Positions 1 through 5,283 of a stretch of DNA of 7,969 nt are shown in pieces. The DNA is taken from NCBI GenBank assembly GCA_015233295.1, contig JADFYC010000168.1, forward strand, positions 1 through 7,969, written 5' to 3'. The stretch is from Deltaproteobacteria bacterium. GTDB taxonomy: Bacteria; Desulfobacterota; JADFXK01. The notes beneath the pieces are model-generated. The model was given only the letters and a program-made list of their open reading frames with translations, made no database searches and was not told where the DNA came from. How positions within the stretch are numbered: the first letter of the stretch is position 1; each line of letters begins with the position of its first letter. Position numbers and translations under genes: made by a program.

Positions 1-83
1 AGCGACGCCTGGACACCGGCTATTCCGGCGCCCACCACCATGACGGAACCAGTCGGTTTTTGATGACCAGAATGTTCACTCAT
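1..83 (-). CDS. hdrA: HdrA-like FAD-dependent oxidoreductase, N-terminal fragment
   Basis: Only the first 27 codons are in the window; the gene continues past the left edge. Reading leftward from ATG at 83-81 gives a short polar leader followed by SVMVVGAGIAGVQASL, a Rossmann dinucleotide-binding motif (GxGxxG) with the GxQA(S/A)L ending typical of heterodisulfide reductase subunit A and its bacterial relatives. In that family the motif binds FAD, and the protein passes electrons among ferredoxin, disulfide/thiol and hydrogenase or formate dehydrogenase partners through a flavin and iron-sulfur clusters in the cytoplasm. The start is supported by a Shine-Dalgarno-like AAAGGTGA just upstream (about 93-100 on the minus strand), a promoter at 256-284 and an intervening structured leader. 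The related flavoprotein QmoA or another FAD oxidoreductase cannot be excluded from 27 residues. Confidence 0.65.
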   Translation of the reverse strand, partial: MSEHSGHQKPTGSVMVVGAGIAGVQAS

Positions 84-250
84 ATTGATAATCACCTTTC
101 ATCACGGTAAGCCAAAAAAAGGGGCGGAAACAGATACGTGCCCATCAGGCAAATTCTTCCCGCCCGCCCGCAACCCTAAAGACGTTTTAAAGAGGCGAGG
201 CATTTATTATTTAGGAGCCGATGCTCCTTTCTGTAGCCTTTCTAAAGAGA
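84..250 (-). promoter_or_regulatory. Structured 5' leader of the hdrA-like gene
   Basis: Between the predicted transcription start (about 249) and the ATG at 83 lie about 165 nt without a convincing gene. Read on the minus strand, the leader holds a 6-bp hairpin with a 4-nt loop (213-228, AGGAGC/GCTCCT), an unpaired AT-rich stretch, a G-rich run of GGGC repeats (160-172), a longer hairpin ending in a T tract (114-165), and finally the Shine-Dalgarno site. This arrangement resembles a cis-regulatory leader with an attenuator. CTCGCC near 194-199 could pair with GGCGGG in the G-rich run and so act as an antiterminator, but this is inference. No known riboswitch core was recognised. A 33-codon ORF (203 to 102, minus) runs through the hairpin without a good Shine-Dalgarno site. 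Confidence 0.45.
114..165 (-). terminator. Intrinsic terminator-like hairpin in the hdrA leader (candidate attenuator)
   Basis: On the minus strand GGGCGGGAA (165-157) pairs with TTTCCGCCC (130-122), a 9-bp stem including one G-U wobble. The loop is about 26 nt and contains a small GCC/GGC hairpin (150-148 with 142-140). The stem is followed directly by seven T residues (120-114). The G-U pair becomes an A-C mismatch if the other strand is transcribed, and the T tract exists only on the minus strand, so leftward transcription is favoured. It sits about 30 nt before the hdrA-like ATG and downstream of the promoter, which fits conditional termination better than the end of an operon. Confidence 0.5.
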
Positions 251-255
251 TTTGT

Positions 256-284
256 TATATATCTTTAATAGTATTGATTGTCAA
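256..284 (-). promoter_or_regulatory. Strong sigma70-type promoter for the hdrA-like gene
   Basis: On the minus strand there is a perfect -35 box TTGACA (284-279), a 17-bp AT-rich spacer, and a -10 box TATATA (261-256, five of six consensus bases). The predicted transcription start is near 249, giving a leader of about 165 nt before the ATG at 83. This is the best promoter match in the window. Confidence 0.7.
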
Positions 285-454
285 ATAGAAAATTGCGACC
301 CGGAACACAAATTGGTGATCCGCCTGGCCTCTCCGGGGAAACATAGCTATGGCGTGTGATCAAGGTAGGTTAGCTAAATTAGGCGATCCCGGCCGGGGTT
401 CAGCACCGGGCTGTCCCCAAAAGAAATCACGGTCGATAAACTTTTTGGTCACGG

Positions 455-482
455 TTTAGAATTTTTTGTGGTAAGATATAAT
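455..482 (+). promoter_or_regulatory. Candidate promoter upstream of the 676 lipoprotein gene
   Basis: A perfect -10 box TATAAT lies at 477-482, preceded at 16 bp by TTTAGA (455-460), a four-of-six match to the -35 consensus. The predicted start near 489 would give a leader of about 185 nt before the ATG at 676. The -10 is convincing and the -35 is weak. Confidence 0.4.
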
Positions 483-519
483 GCTCGAAATTCACGCGGG
501 TGAAGATGTGCCGCAGCCG

Positions 520-610
520 CTCATCGACTCATCAACTCATCGACGTCGGCCGGACGTCGGTCGAACAAACGGAATTCATTAACTTAACTATTTCATCCAG
601 TTTCATCCAG
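520..610. repeat. Cluster of short direct repeats
   Basis: Three kinds of short direct repeat occur within 91 bp. An 8-mer CTCATC(G/A)A occurs three times in tandem (520-543), GACGTCGG occurs twice 11 bp apart (542-549 and 553-560), and TTTCATCCAG is perfectly duplicated in tandem (591-600, 601-610). The periods are not multiples of three, which suggests slippage in non-coding DNA rather than a repeated protein motif. Confidence 0.7.
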
Positions 611-675
611 CCGTCACCCCGGCCTGAAGCGTCAATGTGGCCGAGGGTTGAACAATCGGAGCTTGGTCAGAGATT

Positions 676-1368
676 ATGAAATCATTTATCAATATCGGGA
701 TGGCTTTAATCCTGGCCGTCATGCTGGGCGCTCCGGCATGCCAAAAGGCCGAAGAACAATCATCAGGGACCGGAGAAAAAAAACCGCAGACGGCAACCAT
801 GCCTCAAGAGCCGGTTAAAGAGCCGGCCGCGGTGTCAGGTATCTCCTTGGGAGCAACTCTGGACGAAGTGATGAAGAAGGCTCCCGGAGCCAAAAAGGTA
901 CCGGACCAGGCCGGAAAATTCACCATTCTGGTTGATGCTGATCCGGGAGAACTATTCAAGGTCAAGGCCGTGACGCGGACTTTCTTCTTTGACGTTGAAA
1001 AACGCCTTCAGGCCATCATCTATAATTTTGATTTCGAGTTCAACGGAAGCCAGGCCAGAGAAGCTTACACCCATCTGACCCAGAAGTTTAAGGCCGAATT
1101 TGGAGCTACCCCAACTGAAGTAAAAAGTTCCTACCGGTCGGCCTCGGATGATCAGGCGGCCTGGGGTCTGATCCTAAAAGAACAAAAAGAAGTGGAGCTT
1201 GATAATAAGGTTAAGGAATTACGTTGGGCTGGGGCTAAGATGGCGATTACTCTATCACTGGCTGAGATGGTCCCGGTGGGCGTTCCCCAGGATAAGGCGG
1301 GACCCCGGTTTGAATCGGTGGCTTCCTTTTCCCTGGCGGGTTTTTCGCAAGCATTGGAAGGAAAATGA
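676..1368 (+). CDS. Putative exported lipoprotein of unknown function
   Basis: The product has 230 residues. The N-terminus (MKSFINIGMALILAVMLGAPAC) has a short charged start and a hydrophobic core ending at Cys22, typical of a signal peptide. The lipobox is weak because Ala19 stands where Leu is usual. Residues 23-54 form a polar, Pro/Glu/Lys-rich linker, common after the lipidated Cys. A folded domain follows from about 55, opening with GISLGATLDEVMKKAPG, a pattern seen in small periplasmic alpha/beta domains of the BamE/SmpA type. That resemblance is only suggestive, and no catalytic motif is visible. The protein is probably anchored in the cell envelope facing the periplasm. The ATG overlaps the stop of a doubtful upstream ORF (506-679) as ATGA, and the nearest Shine-Dalgarno-like GGAG is about 14 nt away, so initiation looks weak or coupled. 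No family was recognised. Confidence 0.8.
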   Translation: MKSFINIGMALILAVMLGAPACQKAEEQSSGTGEKKPQTATMPQEPVKEPAAVSGISLGATLDEVMKKAPGAKKVPDQAGKFTILVDADPGELFKVKAVTRTFFFDVEKRLQAIIYNFDFEFNGSQAREAYTHLTQKFKAEFGATPTEVKSSYRSASDDQAAWGLILKEQKEVELDNKVKELRWAGAKMAITLSLAEMVPVGVPQDKAGPRFESVASFSLAGFSQALEGK

Positions 1369-1445
1369 GTTGCGATTAGGATTTCGCTCTGACGATCAAG
1401 AAAGAAGTTTGGGACAAAATCAAGTGTGTCGAATTGGACGTCACG

Positions 1446-1532
1446 TGTCATTGACTTAAGAGTGCGCTGTTGGAAAAATGTACCCAGGCTGGGTAATGCG
1501 AAAACCAAGCCTGGAATCTTAGGTCAATGACA
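1446..1532. repeat. 87-bp nested inverted repeat (palindromic element, possibly a MITE or REP-like unit)
   Basis: The outer arms TGTCATTGACTTAAG (1446-1460) and CTTAGGTCAATGACA (1518-1532) are inverted copies matching at 14 of 15 positions, with 57 bp between them. Inside, CCAGGCT (1484-1490) and AGCCTGG (1508-1514) form a second perfect 7-bp inverted pair. The element ends about 50 bp before the next gene. There is no T tract, so it is not a standard terminator, and no flanking target duplication was seen. It could be a small non-autonomous mobile element, a repeat family member or a transcript-stabilising hairpin. No family name can be assigned by eye. Confidence 0.6.
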
Positions 1533-1583
1533 TTGCCCTGTAACCCTTAACTTGATGAAACCACTATTTGGAGGAAGCACACT

Positions 1584-2093
1584 ATGAAAAGAATTCTTAT
1601 TCCTTTAGTCCTGCTCGTTCTTGTAATGACATCTGTTAATGCCCTGGCTGCGTGTATAACTTTCACGATGTCCGACGGGGGATCCAACGAACTCGAAACC
1701 TACTGCGGCCGGTTTAACTACAAGGGAGATACTCGGACCTTCTACTTCGTGGACAATAACACCTATGTGGTAATTGACACCTGGTGGGACTCTAAACATG
1801 ATGGTGGTGAACCCTATCTTCCTATGATCAGCGAACTAGACAAAGTGGTGGACAAATATTTTGGCCACAACCGAAAAGAACGGTATGGATATCACAATGA
1901 TCCCAGCCTCAAGGTGCGGAAGGCCCGGGAAGTTGGAGTATATATTGTTCATAACAAAATGATGTATTGCCCGAAACTGGATAAACTCAAATCGGGCTAT
2001 AGCGTGGTCACGCATAAGAATTTCGTATCCGACGTTAAAGAACTGGACCAATATCTAGCTTCCTGGAAGAAGCACGGGTCGCCGGACCAATAA
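1584..2093 (+). CDS. Small exported protein or lipoprotein, unknown family
   Basis: The product has 169 residues. ATG is preceded by a good Shine-Dalgarno GGAGGA (1571-1576). Residues 1-23 form a clear signal peptide: Lys2-Arg3, then a hydrophobic run ILIPLVLLVLVM. LAAC at 21-24 satisfies the lipobox rule, so Cys24 may be lipidated, though signal peptidase I cleavage after ALA (20-22) is also possible. The mature part is rich in aromatic and charged residues (FYFVDNNTYVVIDTWWDSKHDGG at about 53-75) and has only two further cysteines (41, 129). These could form a disulfide in the periplasm. No enzyme motif or domain was recognised. It follows the 676 lipoprotein gene in the same direction across a 215-bp gap that contains a nested inverted repeat, so co-transcription is uncertain. 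Confidence 0.8.
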   Translation: MKRILIPLVLLVLVMTSVNALAACITFTMSDGGSNELETYCGRFNYKGDTRTFYFVDNNTYVVIDTWWDSKHDGGEPYLPMISELDKVVDKYFGHNRKERYGYHNDPSLKVRKAREVGVYIVHNKMMYCPKLDKLKSGYSVVTHKNFVSDVKELDQYLASWKKHGSPDQ

Positions 2094-2119
2094 GCTTTCT
2101 GAACCAATAAGCCTTTCTG
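2086..2119 (+). repeat. Tandem duplication across the stop codon of the 1584-2093 gene
   Basis: ACCAATAAGCTTTCTG (2086-2101) is followed after one base by ACCAATAAGCCTTTCTG (2103-2119), an almost exact second copy differing by one inserted C. The first copy contains the TAA stop. It looks like a recent small duplication at the gene's 3' end. Confidence 0.7.
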
Positions 2120-2195
2120 ACGGTGAACTCTGCCGCGGTGACTCCGGGTCACGCCCAGCCGTGGTTTGACGATTTTAAGAAACCGGTGGACACTA

Positions 2196-2468
2196 ATGGA
2201 TTTTAAAGTCTTCTTAGCCACTTTCGGAACAATTTTCTTGGCTGAATTAGGTGATAAAACTCAACTGGCCTGTATTCTTATGGCGGCAAAGACCGGGAAA
2301 CCGGTCTCCGTCTTTTTAGGCACGGCCACGGCTCTGGTCTTAGTCTCTCTTTTGGGGGTCCTCTTTGCCCAACTGGTGTGTCAATATCTGCCGGGCGAGA
2401 TCATTAAGAAGGTGGCCGCAATCGGCTTCGTCGTCATCGGCGGTTTGATGTTTTGGGGAAAGCTTTAA
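2196..2468 (+). CDS. Single-domain GDT1/TMEM165 (UPF0016) family membrane transporter
   Basis: The product has 90 residues and is strongly hydrophobic, with about three membrane segments (roughly 5-17, 36-60, 69-88). The hallmark ELGDKTQ at 17-23 matches the E-x-G-D-(K/R)-(T/S) signature of the UPF0016/GDT1 family, whose members transport divalent cations (Mn2+ or Ca2+) across membranes. Most family members are about 190 residues with two such repeats. Here only one repeat is present, so two copies would be needed to build a transporter, either as a homodimer or with a partner encoded elsewhere. No second copy lies next to it. ATG 2196 is preferred over an in-frame TTG at 2166 because the protein then begins with the family-like MDFKVFLATFGTIFLAE, and GGTGG lies about 6 nt upstream. 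The protein should sit in the inner membrane. Confidence 0.88.
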   Translation: MDFKVFLATFGTIFLAELGDKTQLACILMAAKTGKPVSVFLGTATALVLVSLLGVLFAQLVCQYLPGEIIKKVAAIGFVVIGGLMFWGKL

Positions 2469-2728
2469 CAATACGCAACTGCTATCCAGAGTCAAGATGT
2501 TCACCCGTGATGATTCCAACGCAGCATTCATAGCCGCCGGAGTTTCTGAGGTGGGCAGCTAAAGATGCGCCACCGGCATATCCCTCGTCACTTCATCCAA
2601 CTGACACCAGTATATGACATCAACCTCGACGGATGTTCCGACAGCGCACTTTATCGCGGTAACGGACTTAACTGATCATCTTGACACCTTCCTTTCTAAC
2701 TCAGTTTAACCCAGGACGGGATAATCCA
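2469..2728. other. Intergenic region bounded by a 13-bp inverted repeat
   Basis: About 260 bases without a supported gene. GTCAAGATGTTCA (2491-2503) and TGATCATCTTGAC (2673-2685) are inverted copies (12 of 13) enclosing about 170 bp. Two tiny ORFs inside (2497-2562 and 2565-2675, 21 and 36 codons) have no ribosome binding site. A TTGACA occurs at 2681-2686, but its only -10 partner (TTTAAC, 2705-2710) would start the transcript inside the korA ribosome binding site. The korA promoter is therefore not located with confidence. Confidence 0.4.
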
Positions 2729-4435
2729 ATGCTAGACGATCTCTCTATCAAAATCGCCGGGAAAGGTGGGGATGGGGTTATTTTTCTAGGCGATGTGCTG
2801 GCCGTGGCCTTAAAGAGGTGCGGTTATCAGGTCATGTTGGTCAAAAAATATGGGGCCGCGGTACGGGGTGGTGATGCTGCCTGCCAACTGCGGATCAGCC
2901 GCCGGCCGGTCGAACATGAAGGGGCCCGCGTGGATGTCCTGATGGCTTTCCAGGCCGAAACGGTTAAAGAGAACTTGAGACGGCTGAAAAATGACGGATG
3001 GTTGGTGGTCGATGACCACCCCGAATCCTGCCCGGATATATCCGACCATCCTGGTCCGGTGTGCCGCTTGCCGATCAACCGACTGACCGATCAATTCGGG
3101 GCGAAATCAAAGAATATCATTTCCTTAGCTTTCCTGGCCTACGTCTTGGGGATGGATCTACCCGTGATTCGTGACGCGGTGGAGCAGAATCTGACCAAAA
3201 GAGGCATTCCGTTGTCTAATTTGGATGTATTTGACGCCACCTTGAAGGAAGCGTCCGCGGATGTTAGTCCGGCCCAGGGTTTGGTGGTTGGCCGCACTGA
3301 CGGCCTCGATGGGTCCGTTTTATGGAGCGGCAACGAGGCGGTTGTCTTCGGCGCCCTGGTATCCAAATGTAGGATGGTGGCGGGGTATCCCATTACTCCG
3401 GCCACTTCTACGCTGGAGTTGTTTTCCCATATCCTGCCCCGGCTGGAAGGATTTTCAGCCCTGGTTCAACCTGAGGATGAGATGGCCGCGATAGGTGTCG
3501 TCATCGGAATGTCCCTGACCGGGGCCAAAGCCATGACTGCCACTTCCGGGCCGGGTTTTCAGCTCATGGGTGAGTTGCTGGGCTACGCCTGCGTGACCGA
3601 GACGCCACTGGTCCTGCTCAATGTGCAGCGGGGTGGGCCGAGCACCGGTCTGCCCACGGCCACCGAGCAATCCGACCTGTTCTACACCATTCATGGCCGC
3701 ACCGGAGACTCCCGGCTGATCGTTTTGGCGCCAACGACCGTAACCGAATGTTTTTATCTAACCGTAGAGGCTTTTAACCTGGCCGAGAGGTTTCAGACCC
3801 CGGTGATTATACTGTCCGATCAATACCTGGGGATACGTAAGGAAAGCGTCTCCAAGCCGGATACCTCATCGATTGAAGTGACGGACCGGGTGGTGGACAC
3901 GACCACCAATCGGCGGTTTCAACTGACGGACTCGGGCATTTCCCCCTACCTGGCTTTGGGACGAAGCCCACGGTTTATTGTCACCGGGTTGTGTCATAAC
4001 GAAGAAGGCCGGCCGGATGCCACACCTGAGAATCATCAGCTCATGTCAATGAAGTTGGAACGCAAATTTCAGACATTGACCACGGAAATAGACCGTCGTC
4101 AGGACTTTGTCGAATACCGGGGCGATCCAGCCGCTGATTTCGGAATCGTCTCCTGGGGCTCTTCCGCCGGAGCGGTTAGAGAGGCCGTGGACAAATTATC
4201 CGACCTGGGCCGGCCCGTTGCCGCCGCCTTCCCCAAAGTGCTTAGCCCTCTCCCGTCCCATCTGGGGGATTTCCTTAAGTCCAAAAAGCGTATCCTGGTC
4301 GTGGAGCTGAATCAGCAGGGGCAACTGGCCGCCTGTCTGCGGGAACAATATTTATGCCCGACTTTGGGGCTGAATCGCGTCGGCGAATCCTTTACCCCGG
4401 AAGAGGTGATGGACAGAGTTAAGGAGGTTGACTGA
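2729..4435 (+). CDS. korA: 2-oxoacid:ferredoxin oxidoreductase, fused gamma/alpha subunit (KorA)
   Basis: The 568-residue product has the usual length for two-subunit 2-oxoacid:acceptor oxidoreductases. Residues about 5-175 are the gamma domain, with GKGGDGV at 11-17 and YGAAVRGGDA at 41-50. Residues about 195-400 are the TPP pyrimidine-binding alpha domain, with AGYPITPATST (218-228), PEDEMAAIG (248-256), TATSGPG (270-276) and NVQRGGPSTGLPTATEQSDL (298-317). Residues about 465-560 form the C-terminal alpha/beta domain. With KorB it decarboxylates a 2-oxoacid such as 2-oxoglutarate, joins the acyl group to CoA and reduces ferredoxin in the cytoplasm; the reaction is reversible in reductive TCA metabolism. 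The substrate cannot be read from the sequence. ATG 2729 has AGGACGGG just upstream, and an earlier in-frame TTG (2681) lacks one. The stop overlaps the korB start as TGATG. Confidence 0.92.
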   Translation: MLDDLSIKIAGKGGDGVIFLGDVLAVALKRCGYQVMLVKKYGAAVRGGDAACQLRISRRPVEHEGARVDVLMAFQAETVKENLRRLKNDGWLVVDDHPESCPDISDHPGPVCRLPINRLTDQFGAKSKNIISLAFLAYVLGMDLPVIRDAVEQNLTKRGIPLSNLDVFDATLKEASADVSPAQGLVVGRTDGLDGSVLWSGNEAVVFGALVSKCRMVAGYPITPATSTLELFSHILPRLEGFSALVQPEDEMAAIGVVIGMSLTGAKAMTATSGPGFQLMGELLGYACVTETPLVLLNVQRGGPSTGLPTATEQSDLFYTIHGRTGDSRLIVLAPTTVTECFYLTVEAFNLAERFQTPVIILSDQYLGIRKESVSKPDTSSIEVTDRVVDTTTNRRFQLTDSGISPYLALGRSPRFIVTGLCHNEEGRPDATPENHQLMSMKLERKFQTLTTEIDRRQDFVEYRGDPAADFGIVSWGSSAGAVREAVDKLSDLGRPVAAAFPKVLSPLPSHLGDFLKSKKRILVVELNQQGQLAACLREQYLCPTLGLNRVGESFTPEEVMDRVKEVD

Positions 4436-5283
4436 TGCACCTGCCATCCGAATACCGGTCTCAAATGAGTTCAGTCATCTATTGCAAACGATGCGGAAAT
4501 CACGTCATTATGGGGGCCATGCAGAAAGCTTTCGCCCAGCAGGATATCGACCCGGAGTCTCTGGTCATCGTGGCCGGGATCGGGTGCGCCAGCCGCGTCC
4601 CTTTTTACATCAATGCCTATGGGGTGCATACCCTGCACGGCCGGCCCTTACCGGTGGCCATCGGCATCAAAACGGCCAATCGTAACTTGAAAGTGGTGGT
4701 GGTCACCGGAGACGGGGACGCTTATGGTATCGGCGGCGGCCACGTGCCCCATGCCACCCGAAAAAACATCGACCTGGTCTTCGTGGTGGTCGATAATAGT
4801 GTTTACGGCATGACCGGGGGGCAAACGTCACCCACGACCCGGCAAGGACATCAGACCTCCACGACCATCTATGGGACCATTTTGGAGCCGGTCTCACCTG
4901 TCTTCCGGTCCCTGGCCGATAAGGTTTCCTTTGTCGCCCGCGGCACGGTGGAACATTCCGCCCAGTTGATCGACTTGCTGCAGCAAGCTTTGGCTCATCC
5001 CGGATTTGCCATGGTCCATGTCCTCAGCCGATGCCCCACCCATGATAAGCTTCATTATTTTGACGAAAATGCGGCTCGGGTCAGAGACATCCCGCCGGAC
5101 CATGACCGGACCAGCCTGCCCGCGGCTTTGAATCTCTGCCTTGATCCGGATCATTTGTACACCGGCGTTTTCCATCAGGTGCTGAAACCCACCTATAACG
5201 ACCGGGCCGACATGATCCTGGCCAAGGCCAAGGCCCAGAAAGGGATCACGACCGTGGAGGACCTGGTTGAGCAGTATGTATAA
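4435..5283 (+). CDS. korB: 2-oxoacid:ferredoxin oxidoreductase beta subunit (KorB)
   Basis: The 282-residue product carries the TPP diphosphate and Mg2+ site: TGDGDAYGIGGGH at 91-103 and DNSVYGMTGGQ at 120-130. GIGCASRVPFYINAYGVHTLHGRPLPVAIG (48-77) is the typical KorB core. Four cysteines, C17 and C20 (CKRCGNH), C51 and C200 (SRCPTHD), lie where family members bind a single 4Fe-4S cluster. The usual CPGCG is CKRCG here, and the stretch after C200 also departs from common 2-oxoglutarate enzymes, so a less-studied substrate class is possible. No delta ferredoxin-type subunit is encoded nearby, in line with the two-subunit type. The start overlaps the korA stop, with AAGGAGG (4421-4427) as ribosome binding site inside korA. 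The last codons overlap the fic gene. Confidence 0.92.
   Translation: MHLPSEYRSQMSSVIYCKRCGNHVIMGAMQKAFAQQDIDPESLVIVAGIGCASRVPFYINAYGVHTLHGRPLPVAIGIKTANRNLKVVVVTGDGDAYGIGGGHVPHATRKNIDLVFVVVDNSVYGMTGGQTSPTTRQGHQTSTTIYGTILEPVSPVFRSLADKVSFVARGTVEHSAQLIDLLQQALAHPGFAMVHVLSRCPTHDKLHYFDENAARVRDIPPDHDRTSLPAALNLCLDPDHLYTGVFHQVLKPTYNDRADMILAKAKAQKGITTVEDLVEQYV

Larger units (their letters stand above)
285..675. other. Intergenic region with inverted and tandem repeats, no convincing gene
   Basis: About 390 bases separate the leftward hdrA promoter from the rightward lipoprotein gene. Visible structure includes CCCGGA (299-304) complementary to TCCGGG (332-337), the palindrome CATAGCTATG (342-351), TTAGCTAA (370-377), GATCCGCCT (317-325) pairing with AGGCGATC (381-388) with one bulge, and CCCGGCCGGG (388-397). 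These could fold into a nested structure on either strand, but no known RNA family was recognised. A promoter candidate lies at 455-482 and short tandem repeats at 520-610. The only rightward ORF of note (506-679, 57 codons) has low-complexity composition. Confidence 0.5.

Noticed and set aside
85..288. 67-codon rightward ORF from TTG
   Set aside because: It lies over the opposite-strand promoter and terminator hairpin of the hdrA-like gene, starts with TTG without a ribosome site, and has no recognisable motif.
1381..1449. Short open stretch after the lipoprotein stop (reads LTIKKEVWDKIK in one frame)
   Set aside because: It looks like possible gene debris, but it is too short, has no start, and matches nothing I recognise.
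1152..1508. 118-codon reverse ORF over the end of the lipoprotein gene
   Set aside because: It is a shadow of the lipoprotein frame, extends into the nested inverted repeat, and has no signal, motif or ribosome site.
2137..2153. GTGAC/GTCAC hairpin before the GDT1-like gene
   Set aside because: A 5-bp stem without a T tract or conserved loop is not enough to call a terminator or operator.
2497..2675. Two tiny ORFs (21 and 36 codons) in the gap before korA
   Set aside because: Neither has a ribosome binding site or a recognisable sequence; chance ORFs of this size are expected.
2681..2710. TTGACA with TTTAAC at 18 bp as korA promoter
   Set aside because: Transcription would start near 2717, inside the korA ribosome binding site, leaving almost no leader. 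The -10 is also only four of six.
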